Assembly: GCA_022036555.1 (NCBI GenBank)
Contig: CM039141.1
Coordinates: 6,111,773 to 6,175,772, forward strand
Direction: 5' to 3'
DNA length: 64,000 bases
Source: Microstegium vimineum
Taxonomy: Eukaryota > Streptophyta > Magnoliopsida > Poales > Poaceae
Shown here: positions 57,801 to 64,000 of the stretch, one piece after another
Layout: every line of letters begins with the position of its first letter
Numbering within the stretch: the first letter of the stretch is position 1
Notes under the pieces: model-generated
What the model saw: the letters and a program-made list of their open reading frames with translations, nothing else
Database searches by the model: none
What the model was told of the DNA's origin: nothing
Translations under genes and position numbers: made by a program

Positions 57801-60800
57801 ATGTTGTCATCAATTTCAATTGAATATCACAATAATGTGGCTTCACATTTGATATTCCATTAAATTGTATCTAATCTTTATATCTGCAAAGAATTTCATT
57901 AAATTTTTCATGCTATATATAGATTTATACGAGAGTCAATCCAAATAGTAATTTTGCCTATTGGACAATTGCACCACAAACTCTATACATAGGGAAGCAA
58001 AGTATTCCTATGTTCTTAATAAAGATAAGGAAATATTTTGACAATCGCTAGATGCGATATCATGATAGTTGGTTTTGGTCATCCTACTATCATACTCCCT
58101 ATTGGTACTCAAATAATAATCATGAATCCATTATTGTATTCTGATTAGATAATGTACCCAATCAATTATAGAGATATTTGTCAATGTGGTTTTCATAATC
58201 GAAACCCCAAGATGACAACTAAGAGGAGTATTTCCTCCTAAGTACAGATATGGCAACACAATACATCCTTAGTTGGATTGAACTACCTATACATGGTATA
58301 CATATTCTATATGAGTGCAAATTCATATTCGAATATTGCCTCGCTCAATATAGAATCATTTGGGATTCAACTAGATGGAAAGGAATCTTGTTTAGTGGGT
58401 CATTGTCCTACGAACACAATTATGAGAGATTGTGCTCCCTCTATGGCTATTCAATTAATTATGGATACATCAATGTATTCTGATTCTATAAATACCATAA
58501 GTTGTTTTCATATTATATAGTTGCATGGTTTCCATAAACAAACCCATTACTAAGGAGCGATGATGAAAATCATCACACGACTTAGTGCAACATATATGAA
58601 AACTAAATAATTATGTGTTTTCCTTCCATATCATCTAGGGTTTATTATACATACATCAATCTCATATTATATGTTGCGTACAAAATAATTCTCTCTTGAA
58701 GTCAACAAGACTTGGCAGATTTGCCTAGGTTATTCCACTATAGAGATAACGTGAGAATTATTGTCAATTCTATCGGTCAATTCCTAAAATCCATGAATTT
58801 TGTGTGCACCATATTGCAACAGGGGAATTTATTTTTAAGGCTTACCTTAAAATTCAAATATATAGACCACTCAATTTCTTGAAGAAATTCAAGTAAACAC
58901 TAGTGACCTCATTTAACGATTTTTTGGACCATTAGTACTCACTTTGATGCATCCATAATATATTCCCACACGTGTCTCTCACTTATGAGAACCACCATTA
59001 TACCAAACACATTGCTCAAAATCTTCAATTTAGAGCAAATTGTCCTGGACACGGGATAAAATCCATTTCACATGGAATTGTTTGGTTTTCGGAAACTATA
59101 TATTGAGTACCTTATGTCCATACTAATAATGGTTTGATTGTATCTCTTATTGAGAATCAAAATTATTTGAATGACCTATTAAATAGAATTGTCATTTACC
59201 AACACTATTTTGGTTGCATGCGGCTTAACACACCGCATCGTTAATTCAAATTTAATATGCTGCACTTAACCAACTCCCTCCATTGCAGTAAGTACGCGGA
59301 ACTTTGGCCACGGCCAAACATTTCCCATCTGTGCATCGAGTATGTTTGCACATACCGATATCACCACCGAACATACCAATGGGCATTAGGGATTCCAGTG
59401 AGGTATTATTATCCGTCATTCATACAATACCTCGGATCTCTATAAGGGATTTACATTGCCCGTATGTTGAACATAATTTGAGGATAATTCCATGCATTAG
59501 GGGGAGATTTATACCACACATAGAATGCCAGGAATCAAAAGAGTATCACATATTGATATTCGCTCCTCATATCCATGTACCAAAGAATCTAAACCAAATT
59601 GTTTAGATCATATTATATTTGCATCATATTGCAAAGAATCTGCCACAAGCATTTACTGATAATAAGGGTGTCACAAAATCCTCTTATCCTACTCCTAATG
59701 CGCCCGAAAGAATGGAGGTACCAAATAAAACCATTCAACTCCCACTTCCAAAGATGAGGGGGAGAAGTACGACCTCTCCTAAGGATAATGCTCTGAGTAA
59801 GCTTCTGAGGACACTGAGGATTAGATCCTCCCAATCAGTAAATCCAAGTCAACCTCAAGTTGGTAGACATCCAAATGGATGAGCATCCAAAACCTGGATC
59901 AAAATCCACCCGGATCAATGGTGCACCCAAATTCTGATCATGGGACATCGGAACACCCTGACTCCATATGGGAAATGACAAAGAGTCCATAAGGGTTAAT
60001 ATTTTCACATGCTATGTTGATTCAAAACCATGAATCAATCATTTAAAGACTACAAATTGTCGCGACATATACTCCTCAAAGATTAATATTCGCCTTACTG
60101 GATCCAGACCAAAATTCCTAGGCAGAGTGTCTTCACACTCAAAATTTGGTAAAGCAAAAAGGTGGCAATTAAGGAGGTTGCTCTTGTTCAATGATGAGAA
60201 GGATTACCACAGTAATGCCTTCTCTCACATAGTTTCTTTTCAGAAGCAAGGTGGTGAACAATGAGAGCTTGTAGCATATGGTTTCATGCAGAGACCTAGC
60301 ATAACATACACTATGGTATGTGTGAAAATTAAGTTTCCAAATTCAATCATTGGCAGATCAAATTAATTTGATAGATTCAGATGTATAAGACTTCACATTC
60401 TGAATCCAAATACAAATCGCAACATACAATGTGTACAATTCAGGTCACAACATGACTTGAGACAATTAAGTTGATTGTGGTACAACTTATTGAGTTCCTT
60501 CTATAGAAGGGTTACTCTAATCATGATTGTGTATATGTGTTTGTACAGAAATCCCAAATTGGATTCCCTATCATCTCAACACATATTGATTATTTTAGTA
60601 TCATCAAGATATAGAAATAATTAAGCAATCATTTTAGGTATGATTTCCATTATGTGAAATTGACCTCTAAGACGGATTTGAGATGAGATATTTGGGTCAA
60701 ACCAAATTGCGCTTAAGTCTTACTCTTAAGCACATATATCAGTATACCAATATCTAATTGATATTGTCTATCAATATCCAAATGATATTGGACATCATAT

Positions 60801-62023
60801 CCATTAACTTGTGTGGTCATTCAATCCCTAAATATGGACTTCTATCCATTTAGACCTTTGGATGACAACCTTAGTGCCATAAAGCGCTCATGTATCTTGC
60901 GAATAGCATCAAGCCTAAACTTGCATATGCAGATACCTTGCTAGCACAAAATAGCGCAACTTCTGCAACACCTAATGGTGGGAGTCAAAAAGGATATCCA
61001 CAGATATTCATATGGTACCATAGGACTTTATTTTATTATCAAATAAATTAATACATGACCTAAATGAAATATCAAGATCCTGGCTATTTAATCCCATGCT
61101 AGATCACATACTGATTTTATTATGGTGGAGTCTCCTCACTCGAGTCATCAAATATGACTCCAATGGTTACTTCCACTTAATCATTCTCAAGCATCATATA
61201 TAGATGACTTCACAGAGTGATCAAATGTGATTCTATAAGATCACCAACCATTATCTACAACGATAAGGTTGCTTGTATTGTCAAGATGGAAACAAGTCAT
61301 ATAAACTTGCAAAAGTAGTCTTGCATTTTGCAGATTCACTCACTAAGTTCGTACCTACGTTCGCATTTTATGAAATTGGTATTAAGTGACTTTGAGAGTT
61401 GCAAGATTCAGGGGGAGTTTTCTCCTGAAATTATAACATGTTCAAACATCATGTTGTACTATTTTCTCTCTACGAGTTTTCCTCGTATAGGTTTCTCATA
61501 AAAGGTTTTTAACGAGGCAACATCAATACAAGAATGTCTCATATTTTCTATTTTCCCCATCGGGGTTTTTGTGGGAAATATCAAAGACACATATTACCCT
61601 CACAACTCATTCATGGTTTTTCTCTGAAAAGGTTTTTCATGTGAGTTATCCAAGAGGCAATACCAATAATATGTCGTCATATTTTCTCCTATTTTTCCCA
61701 CTGGGTTTTTACAGGAGTTTTAGCGGCATATCATTATATACCACTCCTCATATTTTTCCTGAAAGTTTTTTGGGGGAGTTATCTTTATGTCGTATCTTCA
61801 ATATTTTTCCCCACTAGGATTTTTAATGGGATACCAATGACATAGTGATTTATTTGAATAACACATATATGCTATTTTCTTCTTATTTTTTCCAAATATG
61901 GTTTAAAGGAGTTTTTATGGCATATTAATACATACATGTTCCTCAGATTTTTCCCATAGGTTTTTTCGAGGAATTTCAGCTTACAACTGCATTGATCTCA
62001 AGAAAGATTCGATCAAGGGGGAG
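54897..62023 (+). pseudogene. Relic of Copia-2 gag-pol
   Basis: Only scattered Copia signatures remain. There is a degenerate knuckle-like stretch near 57450-57500. An integrase C-terminal stretch near 59300-59450 contains PNISHLCIE, broken by stops and shifts. An RNase H end near 61310-61410 reads FADSLTK followed by LQDSGG. From 61440 to 62000 a non-coding tract repeats short GTTTTT-rich phrases typical of this element type. Far more damage is present than the LTR divergence would suggest. Confidence 0.75.
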
Positions 62024-62305
62024 TGTTGTGAAACAACACCTATTAACGAACAGACACCTCTTCACGAATAGACGTCTCTTCACGAAGTGATCTCATCCAT
62101 CAATTACAGGATCAACGGATAGGATTAGACAGTTAGTTTAGTCTCAAAGGACATGTCCTTTCGGAACAGCCGTGTCCCTTCGTGACACCCCTTTGAACAG
62201 TCGTGTCCTTTCGTGACACCCCTTCATATGTATATATATCTAAGAGATCAATGAAACAAAGACAGTTCTTCCAATCACTTGTTCATTTGCATTCACTTCG
62301 TAACA
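62024..62305 (+). repeat. Copia-2 3' LTR
   Basis: 282 bp. The 44-bp excess over the 5' LTR is explained by a 13-bp and a 31-bp tandem duplication, the latter at about 62164-62226. Confidence 0.9.
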
Positions 62306-62671
62306 GTTTCTTGCCAGTTGCCACCTCGATCATCGATCTGCAGTAACACTCTCTTGACGTACACTATCTCAAAGTCGATCTCAATCACGATTGCGTTGCG
62401 GGTGGTAGAGGTTAGTGGCAGCATGTGAATGAACGATCTCCCTGCTTTACATACAAATACAGCTAATAAAGCGCGCGCTTTGGTTGGAGTTTTAAAGCTG
62501 CATTGATATGATCGGGAGATACTAATAAATAGTATACAGTACTGTATATGATAGTCATACACGCGAGAAACATGAGCATTTTCATATTATATTTTTTTTG
62601 ACAGCAATAGGTAGATGAACTTAACCAACCAACCAAGACGACGCCGGAATGGAATGGTGTTAGTGCATCTA
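62306..62671. other. 3' flank of the last CXE gene
   Basis: A short spacer between Copia-2 and the stop codon at 62672, probably including the 3' UTR. Nothing else seen. Confidence 0.5.
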
Positions 62672-63751
62672 TCACGCGTCAGTGAGCTTGGGCGTGGCCT
62701 TGTGGCTGTCGACGAAGGCCCTCATGTCCTGCAGCACCTTGGTGGCCTCAGGGAGCTCCGGGAATCCATAGAAGCCATGGAACATGCCTGGGTACTCGGC
62801 CACCCGCACCTCCGCCTTCCCCTTCCGGCGCAGCACGTCGGCGTACCTTCTCTGCCAGTCCATGAGCGGGTCGAAGCCACCGACGATGACCATGGCGGGC
62901 GGGAACTCGTCGGCGAGGTCAGCGTTGTCGTCGGTGACGTGGGCGGCGGGGTGGTCACGGGTGGCGCCGACGGGGAGGAACGCGGTCCACGAGAAGTCGG
63001 AGCGTCTGAGGTTCACCACGGGCGCGACGCCCTCAAGCTCCAGCTCCGACGGCGTGCGCTCCACGCCGCCGAAGTAGGGCTGCACGGGGAAGACGCCCGC
63101 GACGCGGAGCGTCCGCGCCGACGGCTGCCACGCCGCCGCCCAGCGGTTGGCGACGTGGTGCACGATGTTGCCGCCCGCGCTCTCCCCGGCCAGGAAGCAG
63201 CTGCGGAGGTCGACGTGCACGTCGTCGTCAAGGCCCGGGACGCCTCCGCGGGCGTCGAGGAACCGTAGCGCGTCGACGCCGTCGTCGTAGGCCGCGGGGT
63301 AGCGGTGCTCGGGCGCCAGGCGGTAGTTGACGGACACCACGACGGCGCCGAGCGCGGCGCTGAGACGGCGGCACACGCCGTTGAAGGGCCCGATTGCCGG
63401 GGAGAAGAGCGCGAAGCCGCCGCCGTGGTAGTAGACGACCACGGGCAGCGCGCGGTCCGCGGCAGTGGCCGGAGCGAAGACGCGCGCCCAGATGCCTTTG
63501 GACGCGTCCATGGTGAAGTCGTAGGACCGCACCCCGGACGCGTCCGGCCGTGGGTCCGCGCGCGCGCTCAGGAGCCGGTCGATCACGCCGTACAGGCAGC
63601 GGTTTACCGTCCCGTCGCGCCGCTCCACGGCGTCGATGGCCACCGTCAGCCCGGCTAGCTGGAGCCGCACCGACAGCGGCAGCGGCGGCGGCTTCGGCTT
63701 CGGCTTGGCTGATGCTCCTGCTTGGTTGCTGCTGCTGCTGTCGCTGGCCAT
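62672..63751 (-). CDS. CXE-type carboxylesterase, intact
   Basis: Single exon, 359 residues from ATG at 63751 (MASDSSSSNQ). The open frame runs on to 63910, but the region upstream contains a TATA-like box, so the inner ATG is preferred. Motifs are PPLPLSVRLQL, HGGG at 109-112, YRLAPEHRYPAAYDDG, Ser191 within GESAGG (most relatives here have GDSAGG), Asp294 in GGFDPLMDWQ and His325 in MFHGFY. The triad is complete. It differs enough from the 50473 and 52966 genes to be an older branch, nearer the disrupted copy at 2226. Substrate unknown. Confidence 0.93.
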   Translation of the reverse strand: MASDSSSSNQAGASAKPKPKPPPLPLSVRLQLAGLTVAIDAVERRDGTVNRCLYGVIDRLLSARADPRPDASGVRSYDFTMDASKGIWARVFAPATAADRALPVVVYYHGGGFALFSPAIGPFNGVCRRLSAALGAVVVSVNYRLAPEHRYPAAYDDGVDALRFLDARGGVPGLDDDVHVDLRSCFLAGESAGGNIVHHVANRWAAAWQPSARTLRVAGVFPVQPYFGGVERTPSELELEGVAPVVNLRRSDFSWTAFLPVGATRDHPAAHVTDDNADLADEFPPAMVIVGGFDPLMDWQRRYADVLRRKGKAEVRVAEYPGMFHGFYGFPELPEATKVLQDMRAFVDSHKATPKLTDA

Positions 63752-63833
63752 GGCCTCCGATTTCTTCGCTCTGGACTGCTCGGTGTCTTTGCTCGATCGG
63801 TGTCGCCCTGGGTTTGGACGACGTGCGATAGAG

Positions 63834-63840
63834 TATATAT
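63834..63840 (-). promoter_or_regulatory. Likely TATA box of the CXE gene at 63751
   Basis: ATATATA on the minus strand lies about 83 bp upstream of the chosen ATG, a normal distance for a plant gene with a short leader. Confidence 0.45.
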
Positions 63841-64000
63841 CTGCGCAGCTGACAGCTATATGCTCTATCATTGAGACGGAACTGTGTTTTGTGAAGGCGG
63901 GTGTGGCCACGTCGCGGCAAATGGAAGTCGTACTGGCGCGTCGCAGTCGCGTGCACCGCCGCGAAGTTGATCGGCGACTGGGAGGCTGAGCCGGGCGTCC

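Larger units (their letters stand above)
54659..62305 (+). mobile_element. Copia-type LTR retrotransposon (Copia-2), decayed interior
   Basis: LTRs of 238 bp (54659-54896) and 282 bp (62024-62305) begin TGTTGTGAAAC and end TAACA. They are bounded by perfect GTTTC duplications (54654-54658 and 62306-62310). A purine tract (AAGGGGGAG) precedes the 3' LTR, and TTATCAGCAC follows the 5' LTR as a primer-site remnant. The strand comes from these signals and from coding relics. The roughly 7.1-kb interior has no long open frame. It separates the CXE genes at 54057 and 62672. Confidence 0.9.

Noticed and set aside
62615..63268. Long plus-strand open frame opposite the CXE gene
   Set aside because: Arginine/glycine-rich mirror of a GC-rich CXE gene without any domain. 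Similar shadows occur at 3078-3737, 50380-51150 and 53080-53673.
1..64000. tRNA, rRNA, snoRNA or CRISPR features
   Set aside because: No cloverleaf B-box strings, rRNA signatures or regularly spaced repeats were seen by eye on either strand.

Overview
This is nuclear DNA from a grass. The genes have GC-rich, CpG-rich open frames and sit in AT-rich spacers. The repeats are typical of grasses: Stowaway, Tourist and hAT miniature elements, Mutator-like elements (MULEs), Copia retrotransposons, a LINE and a solo LTR. The relatives of the genes (CXE18-type carboxylesterases, an Rf-like PPR protein, a BLE2-like membrane protein) also fit a grass. I cannot fix the genus from sequence alone.

Host genes. 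A family of plant carboxylesterases (CXE, alpha/beta hydrolase fold) runs through the window. There is one copy split by a solo LTR (2226-3756, +), two N-terminal scraps (25963-26199 and 42795-43029, -), and three intact intronless genes (50473-51543, 52966-54057 and 62672-63751, -). Between them lie a P-type Rf-like PPR gene (8339-10246, -), a five-exon mitochondrial gamma-carbonic-anhydrase gene with a frameshift in its last exon (20910-24011, -), and a three-exon membrane/ARM-like BLE2-type gene (27284-31159, -). A broken second copy of the BLE2 gene lies at 46013-47859. An intron-containing C-terminal piece of the mismatch-repair gene MLH1 (5173-6629, -) is a pseudogene.

Mobile DNA. From 10.5 to 17.9 kb there are two MULEs whose target duplications lie only 35 bp apart. 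The first (10512-17117) carries a Stowaway MITE and a complete 5.2-kb Copia element with matching GGGAG target duplications. The second (17172-17917) is a small GC-rich Pack-MULE-like element with a perfect 9-bp target duplication. A second Copia element (54659-62305, target duplication GTTTC) separates two intact CXE genes and is strongly decayed inside.

The most interesting block is about 33.9-40.8 kb. A FAR1/MULE-type transposase gene on the plus strand carries two stop codons and two frameshifts. It converges on a minus-strand gene that I can splice into an uninterrupted 12-exon, 554-residue Ulp1-like cysteine protease with every catalytic residue present. This resembles the ULP-carrying 'Kaonashi'-type MULEs known from plants, but here the passenger looks intact while the transposase is dead.

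The 25.9-31.2 kb and 45.2-47.9 kb intervals are related in the same orientation (shared spacer plus BLE2 gene), so the locus has undergone segmental duplication as well as transposon traffic. All exon models were made by eye from reading frame, splice dinucleotides and family resemblance.
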